Part shown: positions 1 through 12,922 of the stretch, one piece after another
How positions within the stretch are numbered: the first letter of the stretch is position 1
Layout: the number at the start of each line of letters is the position of its first letter
Assembly (NCBI GenBank): GCA_030686995.1
Contig: CM060696.1
Span: 13,615,987-13,679,986, forward strand
Direction of reading: 5' to 3'
Length of the DNA: 64,000 nucleotides
Origin: Artemisia argyi
Taxonomy: Eukaryota; Streptophyta; Magnoliopsida; Asterales; Asteraceae
The notes under the pieces: model-generated
The model's input: only the letters and a program-made list of their open reading frames with translations
What the model was told of the DNA's origin: nothing
Databases searched by the model: none
Position numbers and translations under genes: made by a program

Positions 1-339
1 GATGAGGAACAGGTTGGACTAAAACAAAGTGTGAAAAAGGAAGAAATTCCTGTAAAACTTGAACCTAAAATTGAACAGGTTAAGTTTGTGAGACCTGTGT
101 TGGGTAAGGGTATCTCTAGGAAAATGGTAGAATATAATGAGGTTCCTAGAGATCAAATGAAAAGATTTTATAATAAGCCTAGGGGTAATCAGAGAAACTT
201 TAATAACCTAGTTTCTAATAAGTTAGGTAATGAGTTTCAATTAAAGAAGAAGGCTTGTTATAAGTGTGGTAGTTTTGAGCATTTGATAAATAGTTGTAAA
301 GACCACCAAAAGCCAGTTTGGAATAATACTCAAGGGTGA
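1..339 (+). pseudogene. gag: Copia gag C-terminal part with CCHC zinc knuckle (outer element)
   Basis: The reading frame is open from base 1, so the gene begins outside the window, and it ends at TGA 337-339. The visible part is lysine/arginine rich and carries one retroviral CCHC knuckle, CYKCGSFEHLINSC, at about 255-296, which in gag proteins binds the element's RNA. Related Copia proteins continue past this point without a stop; the continuation is seen here in another frame (336-565), so a frameshift near 335 has split gag from its linker. The rest of the linker resumes at 18181, beyond element A. Confidence 0.85.
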
Positions 340-565
340 ATCATAAATATGTTTCATGGAATACTCACCCCCATCCAAATAGAAATATGATTCCAAGGGC
401 TGTGTTGTTAAGATCTGGTGCAACTAGATCTATTTTTGCTGCTGAATCAAATTGTGCTTCTAAAACCACAACTGGTTCTATTGCTGGCTCTACTGCTAGT
501 AAGCACTCTGCTGCTAGTATGCACTCTGCTGCTAGTAAGCAATCTGCTGCTAGTACAAAACTTTC
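336..565 (+). pseudogene. Copia gag-pol linker, first part, with Ser-Ala-Ala repeats
   Basis: In frame 3 the sequence encodes a low-complexity linker that ends in near-identical units (HSAAS, MHSAAS, KQSAAS), written in DNA as repeats of CTCTGCTGCTAGTA between about 496 and 555. Element A enters directly after the duplicated site CTTTC (561-565). The linker is out of frame with the zinc-knuckle ORF upstream. In related elements this stretch is unstructured and joins nucleocapsid to protease. No catalytic motif is present. Confidence 0.7.
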
Positions 566-1844
566 TGTGGAAAACTAGAAGGGGGGGGGGGTTGAATAGT
601 TTTATGTCCTTTTAAATTTATTTCCAAAATATTTTGTTAGTTATAAAAACTTTCGATTCGATCTTAAGTGAATTCAAGCAACAACCAATATAAGCAAGTC
701 TAAACTAATATTGAAAGTATTGAAATATAATGAAGAAAAGATAGAGTTAGAAAGATCAAACCACAACACGCGAATTTATAGTGGTTCGGCTACAAGGACA
801 CCTTCCTTGCCCTACTCCACTCCCCGAATACCACACTCGAGAGTTTTCTTCACTATGTCAACAAACTCCTTGTGGTGGAGAAACCTTACACACCTTGGCT
901 TACACAAGTTAACGACACTAAGCTAAATGTCGAGTTCTAATCGTAGCTAGAACCAATCTCACATCAAATATCACACCAAGTGATCTTCACAGCTTAATCA
1001 CACCTTCACACCTTCTTCAAGACTTCGCACCGTCTTCACACCTTATCAATCTTCACACCTTCTTCTATGCACAACTAAGTTACTACTACTAAACTAGTTT
1101 ACAACACACCAAGATTCTACAATCAACAAGTATTCACAACACCTTAACAAATAGCTATCACTAGTACTATATGAAACTAGCTATACACAACACCACTACA
1201 ATAAGATGGATGTAGAGAAGTGTTCTTCTTCTTGCACTTGAATGGATGAAGCTTTGGATCACTTGGAAACAAAGACTTATGAAATATATGATCAAAGGAT
1301 TTTAGATCTAGAGAAGAGGATTGGATCAGAAAGTTTATAGTGCAAAAATGTGAGAAAAATATGTGGAATGATCCAATATTTATAGGGCCAGAAAATACTG
1401 TTCGGGAGCGTGCCGGTCCCCTTAATTGTAAGCCGGTCCCCTTAATGATTAAGGGGGCCGCCTAGTAAAATTAAGGGGGCCGCCCTCCTGAACGTTTGAA
1501 AAGATTCTCTGGATAAAATTTGCCCTTTTTGGTTGGAAATTTGAAATCATATTTTTGTGGTTTAATAAAGGTTTACCAAAAATGATTTACAAATATATAT
1601 AAAATGTTAAAATCATTTTATATAATGTTATGTATTAATATAAAATTTCCTTTGATTATGTAATGCATAAGTTACTAAGTTTATGCATACCTTAAGTGAT
1701 ATAAGATGTAGAAGTAAATATTTGTCACCAAATACTTGTTTATGTCTTATTCTTGACTTAATTTGATTTTAAGTTTTGTGATTATCAAAACATAGGTTTA
1801 TTGAGAAATATTAATAACATTCACAAACATTATTTATATCAACA
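566..1844 (-). repeat. Element A 3' LTR (left copy)
   Basis: 1,279 bp, TG...CA ends, about 99% identical by eye to 16902-18175. It begins on + with TGTGGAAAACTAGAAG and a run of 11 G; the other copy has 7 G. It contains repeated CTTCACACCTT words at about 985-1065 and a fold-back GC-rich module at 1413-1485. Short ORFs in it also occur in the other LTR and are not taken as genes. Confidence 0.95.
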
Positions 1845-1846
1845 AT

Positions 1847-2031
1847 CTCCCCCTTTTTGATGATTACAAAACTTAAACTCATTAACTCAAAAATTAGTTT
1901 TTAAACAAGTATTTTAGTGAGTTTATATGTACTTCTCCCCCTTTTTGTAACATCAAAAAGGTTAAGCCGACAAGTTTTCATACGTGAAAATTTTGACGGG
2001 TAGAAACTCCCCCTTGGTGTGTACTCCCCCT
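1847..2031 (-). other. Cluster of polypurine tracts of element A
   Basis: Read on the minus strand, purine tracts lie at 1847-1858 (CAAAAAGGGGGAG, touching the 3' LTR), 1933-1946, 2007-2014 and 2023-2030. The first is in the right place to prime plus-strand synthesis. Multiple tracts upstream of the 3' LTR are a known habit of the SIRE lineage. The stretch 1859-2327 otherwise shows no gene. Confidence 0.75.
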
Positions 2032-2327
2032 CGTTTGGGGGCACTAAGAGAACGAGCTATGGAATGCTTGCAAAACAAAAATATTAGAAGCACAAGTATA
2101 GACATGCACACTAATATAATGTAATAAGGAAAGAAAGAAGCATTCATATTAGAGAAATAGTTGTGTCAAGACACAACAATACAAGTACATAAGCAAACAA
2201 CATAGTAGCAAATACATAAGCCAAGTAAACAAGAAAGATACATCATCATGCAAAGAGTACATGGACTTCATAGAGCTTGCATGAAAAAGGGAGGGTAAAG
2301 GCTTTGTTAATTAAGCATATCATATGC

Positions 2328-2831
2328 TTAATTAAGCAAGTGTTCAATATATGAAAACATATATTGAATTTCATCTCTAAGGCCAAAGATGACCGTGCGG
2401 TTATGGATGCAACAAAGACAAGTATCCCCATGGGATTCAAGTAGCCTCCAAGGTACGGGATTGGCAAAGAATGGTGGTGAAATTTGTGGTGATGAGAGAT
2501 GAGCATCAAGTGGTGTTGTTGGTGAAAGTTAGATGGTAAGATGAGTAGACATGGGTTCTTGTGTAGGAAGTGGTGATGATACTTGTGGTGACAAGTGTAA
2601 GTTGATGTAGTCATTGATTGATGAGGTTGAGGGTATGGATGATGAAGAAGTTCCATGAGTGGAAGGTGTTTTAGATGGTGCATTGGGTGCACTTGGGGAT
2701 GAGCATTTGGGTGGAGGTGATGGTGTTTTGTTGTCTTCATTTGTTAAGTCAATGAAGAGTTGTTTTGGTGGGATGACCACAAGTTTTTGTTTCTTGGAGG
2801 TTTTGGAGTTTGAGGTGCTTGGAGGAGTCAT
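2328..2831 (-). pseudogene. SIRE-type accessory ORF 2, one in-frame stop
   Basis: A 504-nt frame starts with ATG at 2831 and reads MTPPSTSNSKTSKK. It continues through a Ser/Pro/Thr-rich stretch, is broken once by TAA (2529-2531), and resumes in the same frame to a compact Cys/His-containing end (GDTCLCCIHNRTVIFG) and stop at 2328-2330. The total is about 167 residues. The conserved C-terminal part after the stop argues that the stop is recent damage. From memory, similar proteins (low-complexity region, then CLCCIHNRT) are common in Asteraceae predictions; no function is known to me. It follows accessory ORF 1 on the same strand, nearest the 3' LTR. Confidence 0.6.
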
Positions 2832-3021
2832 GATGATATGATGAATGATGAGATGAAGAATGGTGATAATGGAGGGAATTTATAGTATGGAAGTGGATAA
2901 TTTAGGTAAATGTTTGAAATGGTTGAAAGAGATTCTAAAATCAGTTGGGTCAAAATGGGAAATGGTAGCTAAAACTAGAGAAAGGATTCACAAGATGCAA
3001 AAGAATACAGTAAACCCAGTT

Positions 3022-3107
3022 CCAGATGGCCGGTCCCCTTAATTGTATGCCGGCCCCCTTAATCATTAAGGGGACCGCCTAGGGAATTAAGGGGGCCGCC
3101 CATCTGG
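3022..3107. repeat. GC-rich fold-back module, internal copy 1 of element A
   Basis: The flanks CCAGATGG (3022-3029) and CCATCTGG (3100-3107) are perfect inverted repeats. Between them are two left arms of the type CCGGTCCCCTTAAT and two right arms of the type ATTAAGGGGGCCGCC. It can fold into one long or two short hairpins. It lies in the gap between the two accessory ORFs. Related modules occur in both LTRs and at 13974-14049. Confidence 0.85.
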
Positions 3108-3437
3108 TGTTTTCCCAGACGACCAGAAACCCAAAATTTGCAGAATTTGGCCATTTTTCAAGTTTGTTTTTCCAGCAAGCTCTATTAGAAGCATATACAC
3201 TAGGAATGATGATATATAAACATATATATATAACCAAATTTTGCATGCAAATTAACATATTATAATCCATATTAGAAAAGAAGCATAGCATAGCATGATA
3301 ATTGTTCAAAGACTAAAAATTATTCAAGAGATGAACAAGAGCTAACACAAGTATTTCCGAGTAAGTCGGACAAGTAGCAAACCATACAAATGTCAAATAG
3401 AAATAAGTAGTATCAAATAGCAATACATCAAAATCTT

Positions 3438-4655
3438 CTACTTCTTCTTCTTTCCAAGCATCTTCCTAAACATCTTCCCAACGGATTTGAATCCTCCTCG
3501 CATCTCTTCATGCATTTGTTGTTGTTGATTGATGATGGAGGTTTGGCGAGTGAAGAGAAGTTCATCGGTACGTTCGTGAGGAAGAGGAATTGAATATTCG
3601 GAGTAATCAAGGTCAGGAAGATCATCAACAAAGGTCGTGGGGGATGGAGTACTAACACGTGAGGTGTCTTCCTCCTCATCATCATCGTCATCACGATGAG
3701 ATGTAGAACCACGACCCCTAGAGTACAAAGGAACACGAGATTTTCCTTTGTCACTACGAGGACGACGAGTACGAACACGAGTAAGTTGGTTCAAGGTAGG
3801 AAGGATATGAACGTAGTAGTCTCTTTGAAGATGTGGATAATGTCCCATCACATAACGATAAAGTCATGTGAGAAACATACCGTATGGAAGATTGGCATTT
3901 GGGGTGTTTTTGGCGGACATGATTCGATGAACAAAAAGATAAGCCAAGTTGTATTGCTCTTCAGCAATAACACAATAAAGCATGTGGGCAATGCTCGCCG
4001 TGACATGATCACGGTGACCACCCGTACCAAACGTATTCTCGCGAATGAGTTCTTCCCACTTCTTCATGTCGGGGCTTAGCTCTTTGAGAAGGATTTGATT
4101 AGCATGAATGTCGACATTCTTCGACTTGATCACTCGACTAGTCGTACGACGTTCTAGTTCGAGCATTCGACGAATGTCTTCAGGACTAGGAATCTCAGAA
4201 TAGTAGGGGCCATCCTGAGGACGATTTCTTTCAAGAGTGAAAAGATCCCATTCATTTGAGAAAACGGCTTGGCCGTTGAATGGGATTCTAAGAATTTGCC
4301 CAAATTGAGCAAGAGTAAGAGTGATGAATTGATTTTGAATCATGAAGGAAATGAGGAGATGACCATAGGGATCGGTTTGCACCGTCACTTGGCTATAGAA
4401 GTCGAGAATAAACCGATGAATGATAGGTTCGTTGATTTGGAAAAGACATTCAAAACGAATATTGGAGAACATTCGTTCTGTGTCATCAGATTCATAGAAA
4501 GATATATCGACAATTCTTCCTTCGTGAATGTTTCTATTTTCAATAGGACGATAGAAACATGCAACTGAAGGAGACATGCCGGGAGTAGAAGAGACATTTG
4601 GAATGTATTGTTTGGTTTTGGATACATCACCAACCGTGGTCTTAGGCATTTTCAC
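3438..4655 (-). pseudogene. SIRE-type accessory ORF 1 (retrotransposon ORF-1-like), one in-frame stop
   Basis: The frame starts at ATG 4655 (MKMPKTTVGDVSKTK) and runs 263 codons to TGA at 3864-3866. It then continues in the same frame (LYRYVMGHYPHLQRDYYVHI) to a stop at 3438, about 405 residues in all. The stop replaces a position where relatives, from memory, have Arg, consistent with CGA to TGA decay. The middle resembles plant retrotransposon ORF-1 proteins (QFGQILRIPF, SPEDIRRMLELERR, LPYGMFLT). The end has an acidic Asp/Glu run and a basic tail (KMFRKMLGKKKK). Role unknown; it sits where an env-like gene would be. Confidence 0.65.
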
Positions 4656-4704
4656 CTAAACAAAATAACAACAAGAATAGAATTAATATAAAAACAAATA
4701 TATT

Positions 4705-4708
<4 letters not shown>

Positions 4709-4793
<85 letters not shown>
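4709..4793. repeat. TA dinucleotide tract
   Basis: About 85 bp of uninterrupted TA just upstream of accessory ORF 1 of element A (whose start is at 4655 on minus). It marks the left side of the long non-coding interior of A. Confidence 0.97.
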
Positions 4794-4794
<1 letters not shown>

Positions 4795-5004
4795 CAGGAG
4801 GCATTTGAAGGATATGCCACCTCATTGCCCAGTCAATGCCCAGTAATTCAATTTCAGCCATGTCACATGTATTTATTTTTTTGATTTTTAAATGAATTTT
4901 GTAAATTGATATTTTATATATAATTTAATATTTGGCGTGTGAAATAACATTTGTTTACCATATATTTAAATTCCGGAATTTTTTTTACAAAAAACATGCA
5001 ACAA

Positions 5005-5075
5005 GATTCGAACTTGGGTTGTAAATATGTTGGACATACATCTTTACCACTACACCAACACATTACTTGGTATTT
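5005..5075 (-). repeat. tRNA-like / SINE-like fragment
   Basis: On the minus strand the segment reads like a tRNA-derived Pol III promoter: an A-box-like TGGTGTAGTGG at about 5058-5068 and a B-box-like AGTTCGAATCT at about 5008-5018, about 40 nt apart. A full cloverleaf was not found and no clear SINE tail was defined. It could be a decayed SINE or tRNA relic inside the non-coding part of element A. Confidence 0.4.
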
Positions 5076-7764
5076 ATTCTGTAAATTATAATCTATAAAG
5101 GCCTGTAAACTATTTTAATGAGATAAGTATGAGACAATTTAGGCACCTCATTCTTAGGAATGTTCGGATTAAAAAGAAAAAAAAAATTATTCAGAACCCT
5201 AATATCATTATTTTCCTCAAGTCGACTTTTTTTTTTTTTTTTTTTTTTTTTCGTCTCAAAACCCTAATATGTTCAAGTTCACACAATTAACTAATAAGGT
5301 TTTGTTTGTACATTTATGCAGATTCTGCTAATGTTTATTCTTTGCATTCCTTCTGTAAAGAGTCACCCCAGGTGTGATCTTTTTGCTATCGAGTATTTAT
5401 GTAATCCATAAAATTCTTTGTTGTTAGGTATTTGATGAAAGCCTATTCATAAATATGCATTCATTAATTCGCTTTCTAAACACATTGTTATGTAGTAATT
5501 GACGTGTTGTTTGTGTTTATCTGTTAGCAATGGTGGGCAGAACTCCAAATGTGGTTTCTGCCACTAACGCCGCTGCCCGGAAAACTGCTTATGAACAACC
5601 GCAAAGTGCAATTTGTGTATCCAGTTAAAGGGGTTGGGATTACGTATGTAAGTACTTACCTGTTTATCGATAAGCTGATTAGCAGATTCAAGCATTAGGC
5701 AAAAAATGCTTTTTTTTTTTTGCACTGAAAATAGCAATTGAAATGTTTATGTTTAACCAGATAAGTAGGTTGAAATTAGCAATTCCAAACGGCCCCCTAA
5801 TAATAAGATTCAGCCTTTTATGCTTTTCAGATCATGTTATGAAAAAGGAAGGACTGCCTATGTAATTTTGACAGCTGGAAATGATGTTTTTGCTATGTAG
5901 ATGTTATAGGAATGTGGAGTTAATGAAGTTGATTTGATTTTTTGGTGTTTTATTAGAATGTAGGGAAGCTATAGTATCACTTGTGTATGCTGTAGTTGTA
6001 TACTTTTTATTGTGTGGGTTATCAATATCAAGTCGTTGCCTTTCTCAGTTAAATCAATCAACAATGATCCTAAGTGATAGGGTGATTAAATCATGCATCA
6101 TGTTCCTACTGGATTGGCATGTGCGCTTTGCTTTGTATATGATGTTTTATTCTTTATATTTGAATTAAAATGTTTCTGATAATATTGATTTTTTCTATCA
6201 AACCTATATAGCCTTAGTAGGGAACCAAACTGCTATTTTCGAAGACCGTAAGGACAAGGATGGAAAAAAGAATGGTGAACCTATTGTTATTTACCTAAGA
6301 GAGTTTTTGGAGCATTCAGGATCTTTACCGGTAACAAAACTTTGGTTAAGGTAACATATTAGGTATAGGGTTTTCATATAAATCAAATATTTGTTGTCTT
6401 CATTTAATAACTTCTATTAACTCGAAAACGCCTCACTTTTGATATCTAACTATACATATCGTATTGATTGAAACATGCAGCTATAGGGCATTTGCAACAG
6501 GCGGTTGTTGTGGCTTTGTCAATTTATAAGATGTAAACAACAAAAAGAAATTGTATCCGGTATATTTAGTATACATTGCAACATTCTCCAAATTTGTCAG
6601 ATTATGCTTTGTCCATGTTCAAGATTCTTAGTTTGCGGTCTCTATTCCCAGTAACTCAGCTTCAAATGTTTTTTGTCACATGCAGGCTGAAAGTGACATG
6701 TGCTATTTGGACGTGGTCTTTAGGTGAATAGGTTATTGGCATAACTCAACAAGGAGTTTACACCAATGTTATTGGCAGTCATATTGCCACCATCTATCAT
6801 TATGGGTTAGTCAATCTTATGTTGCGTAGTTTTTTTTAGCCTAGGAACACCAATTTTTCATCTTGCACATATCTGGTTTATTGTGGGCGGGATTTCATTT
6901 AGACATTATTCAATATGCGGCCAGACATTTAAATATACTGCATATATAATCACATAATTTATCAATATATAGTTCATAGCAACCTAATGTTACGTGTTCT
7001 CTTAATTTGGTACAGATGAATACGTCTATGGAGAATGTACCTATCAGTTTGCGCCCTCATAATAATTTCACACAACCTTTGAGTGCAGGTAAATAGGCAC
7101 TCAATTTGGCTTCCTGTGGAATTAAGACATCTGCAATATTGATTCTTCATTTCCTTTTAGGTGCTAACCAATTTTTGTAATACGGCAAAGTTACTAGACC
7201 TTCCATTTTCCTGTAGGCTTTCCAAACTCAAAGGTGACAAGTGGTAGCAAGCATTTCTTGACGACACAAGATCCACAGGTAAGTAAAAACGGTATACAAA
7301 TACTTGAATCTCATATTTAGATTTTTTTTTTCTTCTTTTTTTCGTATTAGTTTTTGATGTTTATTCGGTATTGCAAGTGTGAATGAAGGTGGCATGACGA
7401 ATTATAGTCACAATCATTTACAGGTGCAAATGAAGGTGACATGACGAATTTTACTTATGGTCATCATGGCAATGCTCAAACACATGATACAACTAAAAGT
7501 GAGTTAAAATCTTTAAGCATATTTTCTTTGCCAAACATTTTATCTATAATATTTCTTAATTCTTGGTTTCTCTGGTCGATGAATTTTCGTTGCAGTTCCA
7601 AACAAGTGTTGTTCGCATGGGTCTAAAAGAAAGTACACAATTTATTTAATTTTTGGTTTAGGATGTATAATACAATTTTAAATGTATGAACAGATAGGTT
7701 TCAGGTTATATCACGTATGTAACAGGTCAAATGGTTTAAAACATGCACAATTTTGAAGAGTACC

Positions 7765-8146
7765 GGCGTGTGATGTGACTGAAGATAAGGTGTCGCCATG
7801 GTGTGATGGGATCCTGACCTGCCTTCTTAAAAACCTGTCAAGCAACCAGTTGCATAGTTCAGTGAAACCACCAATTGTTTCATGCTTTGGCGATATTGTG
7901 CTAGCAATTGGAGAGAATTTTGAGAAACACTTGATGTATGCTATGCCGATGCTCCATAGTGCAACAAAATTATCCTCTCATACATCAGGGGTTGATGACA
8001 ACTACACAAATCTTCTGAGAAATTGTCTATTGGAGGCATATTCACTGATTTTCCATGGCTTTAAAAGCTCTACTAAGACTCGGCTATTTTCCGTATGCAC
8101 CACACATTATCCAATTCCTTCATCTCATTTATATGGAGAAAGACAC
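7765..8146 (+). pseudogene. Captured exon of importin subunit beta-1
   Basis: The frame at 7775-8140 encodes EDKVSPWCDGIL, then SSNQLHSSVKPPIVSCFGDI, LAIGENFEKHLMYAMPML, YTNLLRNCLLEAYSLIFHGF. These match, from memory, consecutive HEAT-repeat segments of plant importin subunit beta-1, the nuclear import carrier. The open stretch ends at GACAC|GTAAGT (intron from 8147), a textbook splice donor, so a genomic exon rather than a cDNA was captured. Preceding and following exons of the gene were not found, and the 3' part of the exon looks altered. Transduplication by the surrounding Helitron-like element is the simplest explanation. It is not a functional gene. Confidence 0.75.
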
Positions 8147-11100
8147 GTAAGTACTCTCGCCACCACTTTTTACACTCAATCTATTATATTCGCTTATTTA
8201 TAAACGCAAAAAAGAGTTTTCACATAGTTTCAGGATGCCAGGAAGTTTTATAGTTCATACCAGCATGGTTTCATTTTGCTGCCTTATTTTTCAAAGTTGA
8301 GTACTTACAGATTTATCATTTTTATGCCTTTTATAGCCTGATCATGGACACTCGCTTGGAGCAATGTAGTAAAGTAATATCGGTGTACATTAACGGGTCA
8401 ACAAACCAGATGGTGCGGGTCACTTGGCAAAGGAAGAGGATAATTATTTTTATGAGGTATCATATTAATTTCACTATCGTAGTTACAAGTTATTCTAACC
8501 ATTAGATGATCATTTGATTAACATTATTTCTGCAATCAGATCTTACATAAACCTTCGAGTCATTGTCAAGTTGATCACCGTCATCATTGAGTTATGATGG
8601 ACAAAGATCAAATGACTGCTAGAAAACACTAAAAGGTTAGCAAATATCACTGATAATGTTTATATAAGGTTTATCATTAAGTTAGTATTTCTTATTGTGA
8701 TTTTATTTTTATTTTTGTATTTTTTCTAGCTGAGACATCAACAACACAAGGATGTGCGCAAAACGTTGAACAAAACTCCAGATGACTTGGAATTGTTTTT
8801 TTGGGTTAAAGGCACACCAAGCATAGGCTGCACCAGATGATGCTTGAGGACCGTGGCTTTAATAGCCCCGCACAATACTCTCCCCAATTTGAAGAAATTG
8901 AAACACTACATATTCGTCTACAATCAACATCAAAAGACCTACTTTCTTACATTAAACAAAGAATGGAAGCTTTAAAAAGTACAAGTCTTATAAGATATTG
9001 AAATTTGAAGACCCATCTTCAGCAGTAAGTTTCTCATTCAATATTTGGATATTTATATTGATAAATGCATTTTTAAAAACTGATAATTTTTGCTTTTTAA
9101 CCTGGTTTAATGTCAGATTTCTACACCTTCTGCCATGAGCATTAATACTATGATGTGAATCATTGTTTCAAGTAACCACTCTTGACACACTAATCATTCT
9201 CTGTTACATGCTGTTGTAGCTTTAGTGGAATTTTAAGCAACTTAAGGTTATTGTTTCTAAGCTAGAAAATAAGGCACCCATGTGTGCATTAGCTTATACA
9301 ACATTGGATGTGAAGTTAAGTAGCCTCCAGCAAGTGTACCCGTTAGTATGATGGCTGTCTGACAATCCTGTGAATCACCTTTGTTGACCACTATTATGCC
9401 ATCATCGTTACCTCCTACCTTGATTGATCAATTTTTGGTTCACTATTGCAGTTCAGTGCTTCTATTGTAAATGCATTCAGTTGTTCACTCTTTTAAACAG
9501 GAATTAAATCTTGACGAACATTATTTGTGGACGTGAAAGATGATCAATTTTCTATTGGTCTGGTCCGTGAACTGAAGGCTCTCATAAAATGGCTTGCCGC
9601 CTCAATAGGTAAATGAAAATTTTAAAATGTGTATAGTTTGCTTTTGTCTCCAATTGATATGTAAGCTTTACTAATTCTCATTCGATGTTCCAATAGATGC
9701 CACTTTTAATGAATAAAACTGACTTCTTAATATCAGCAGTCTAAAGTTTGTCACTTATCTTTATGTTTTTATCTCTCAATTGGAAAAAAATGGTGATCGT
9801 GAGTTCTTGGGATTATTAACATTTCATGAACATTAACTGATATTAGTACTTACTTTTTCATTGTTGGCACTCTCAAATAGTATTGTACACTTATTGCAGG
9901 CTTGAAGGCATTAGAGACATTGGACCAAGTAACATAATTAAGTGTCCCACATATGATTGCCAGATAAAATAATGACTGATTTTTCGTTTTTGTTACATGA
10001 ATACATAAAAGGTAACACCATAACACGTCAAAAGGGGTAGGGTTGGTTTGACATGAAACATTTTGTCTAAAGACTTAATATAAATAACTGTATATATAGC
10101 TTCTAATGACAATGTACATCAAGAATGGTCAGATAGGATATCCCGAATGTTGAGATTGAGGACCTACAGGCTGCACGTGAGCCTCCGGTTTATGATAACC
10201 CACCTTCTTTTGGTATAGTAAATTATGTCAACGATCGCTATAGAATAATCAGCTTCATTTAATTTTTGCACGGTAAGGATTAGTAGCTTACAAGTCATGT
10301 TTTCATTTAAAAGTTTGTTGTAGAAGCATTATAGTTTAATTTGGTTACGAGTTTAATACTACGTATAATTGACTTAAAATAGATGTTGCTAATGGATGTT
10401 CACAATTAGTTTGACATGTGAAAAGTTACTTTATGACAATTACTGTGAAAGGAGGGCGTATAAAGCTGTTATTTTTCTTCGTTAAGGCTAACTCCCTTGT
10501 GATATATATACTAAATCTTTTGATATATATGCAGATAAATTTTCTGCAAAAAGATCAAGGAAAATTGGACAGCGAAGAGCTGTTGACTATACGAGCATGG
10601 TTGTGCGATTCAGGTAATAGTGCCTTAAATTTCACTGTTTGTATGGTTCAGTCCTTTTTGTATCTACACCTTGGGTATTAAAATGGTGACACAACGATAA
10701 TGAAAACATGTTTAGCTACATACTATATTATCATCTTTTGCTATTGCACTTTACAAGTTACAATTTAATGATGAATTGAACTTTTGTTGCATAACATTAT
10801 AAGCTCTTTTTCGTTTAAATTTGAGATTCATATAACGGTTAACCAAGCAAGAGTTTTATCTGACATTTATTTAACCCGCCCACCCTACTCATGTAGCAAA
10901 TTTCTACTAAAGTCTTAGTGGTGTTATTGATACAGATCATGAATTGATGGAACTTGCGATTTCTTTCAAGTCCACTTTAGGTAAACCAAAACCAAATACT
11001 TGAGCATAGCAAAGACGGGTCAACGGTTTTGTAGGTCTGCAAATCGGCCTCTCTATGGGATTCGAAGCTTGTCTCATTCTCTTAGAGTTCAATATCCCTT

Positions 11101-12892
11101 TGTGTATAGCATGTCTAATGTATACAAGATTTGTTTGTAGGGGAGCATGCCCGAGAGCATAGTTCTACCCGAAGCCATAGATGATAGACCACGGGGACAT
11201 AAAAAAATATAAAAAAGGAATCGATATAGTGGTTCAACATGTTGGGATGATTAACCAGTGAATACTTTTCTATTCATACCTATCTTTTTTTATAGCCAAT
11301 GTTTCATTAAATACACGAGTTAGTTCATTTACATGTGCTTATTGGTATGCTACAATTTATATATGTGCAGCACTTTATCTTAGATGAAACTAACTACGTT
11401 GGAACGAACCGTCCAACGAAACCGCATTGTATGACTCATCATTTGATGTTTTTTTATGATCTTCACAAGAAGCTGGAAATCTATGTTAATTTTTTCTTTT
11501 GGCTTTTTTGTTTAGATTATTATGAGGTTGCTTTATTATAGTGCTAATGTATTATGTGTTGTATTTGATACAGAGGTCACATAAGGCCTACCCGCTCGAG
11601 CTAGGTCAGTTTTACTCGGTGGATTATGTGAAGTTCTTGCAACAGATTACTCAAACCACTCAATATTTTTTTCTGGGCGAAATGAAAAAGTGTAAGAAAT
11701 CTACTTTTGTTATTACTATAAAATGGATATTTGTAGCAGTTAGTGCTATGGGGATTTCTTATCCATGACATTGCATTTTGAAATGTAGAATATAGATTAG
11801 TCACAGTTACATAATTCTTTGTTACAAAATGGGACAGCCATTTAAAGTTACATGCAAAATGACCCATTATAGTATCTCGAAAACAAGAAATGCTATATCT
11901 AATGAAAGAAAATTTTCAATTATTTATACAATTTCTTATCAAGTTTGTTGCATTATGATTTTCTTAGTTACATGCTATATCAACATATTTCTACAAATTG
12001 GTGTAACTAATATAGGTTTGGAAAAGTATGCTCTTTAATTATGAATATGAAATCAACTGAATTGTTTTCTATATATAAGATGTTTATATAGGATTTATGA
12101 TGATACAACTCTTCCTCTAATTATTGCTTAAGGTCTTAATTTTAATGGTTTGACCATTAATAAGATTATCAACAACTCATTTTTAGTTGCGTTCGCCATT
12201 CAGTGGTCTCCGTATTTCACGTGCCTAAACGCCGTCAAACATTCAAAGCTTAGCAAGGAAGGAAGGAATGATCACCAAGACTTCTATATTGTTGGGGCAT
12301 AAAGAAACTGATAATGCGTTAAAGGAAGCCACGGCTGATTTACATGCCATAGAAGTTGACATCTTGACTGATGATAACTAAGGATCCATATCATTTTGAG
12401 ACTAATATCATTTAATAATTGAAAGGGACAATTGTTGTCTTGAGTTTAAATATTTTACTTCTTTGTTAACATAGTGGTTGATGTTTATCTCAATTTCTAT
12501 AGGTAAGAACATTGAGTGCCATGTCATCTATGACGGACATTCTTTCCATCATCAAGACTTTTAGGTCTCAAAGCCGGTCGATGGGTTGAGTAATGATTCA
12601 AAACAAGTTATCGAGGTGAATGGTCGATAATGCTCTGAAAATTTTTCTCATTCATTTGTTAGATCTATTTTTTGTAGCAACTATTTGTGAGATATGTTAA
12701 CGGAATCATGTACAGTAGTAGTTAAAGACTCTCCAATAAAATGTCATAATACTTATTATGCATAATAATATGAAAGTTACTTCACAAAAATTAAAAAAAT
12801 ATGAAGAACACGATTCATAATACATAAATTATAAATGTAAAAGAAAACTAATACATTTACATCAGAAACTTAAAATGTAAATTACAAGTCAT

Positions 12893-12922
12893 GCCCGCCC
12901 ATCGGGCGGGCTTCGAAATCTA

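Noticed and set aside
711..926. 71-residue + ORF, repeated at 17043-17258
   Set aside because: Lies within the LTR of A and is antisense to that element; duplicated only because the LTRs are copies.
2246..2740. 164-residue minus ORF rich in His/Pro
   Set aside because: It is the +1 frame of accessory ORF 2; the real frame ends in the conserved CLCCIHNRT segment.
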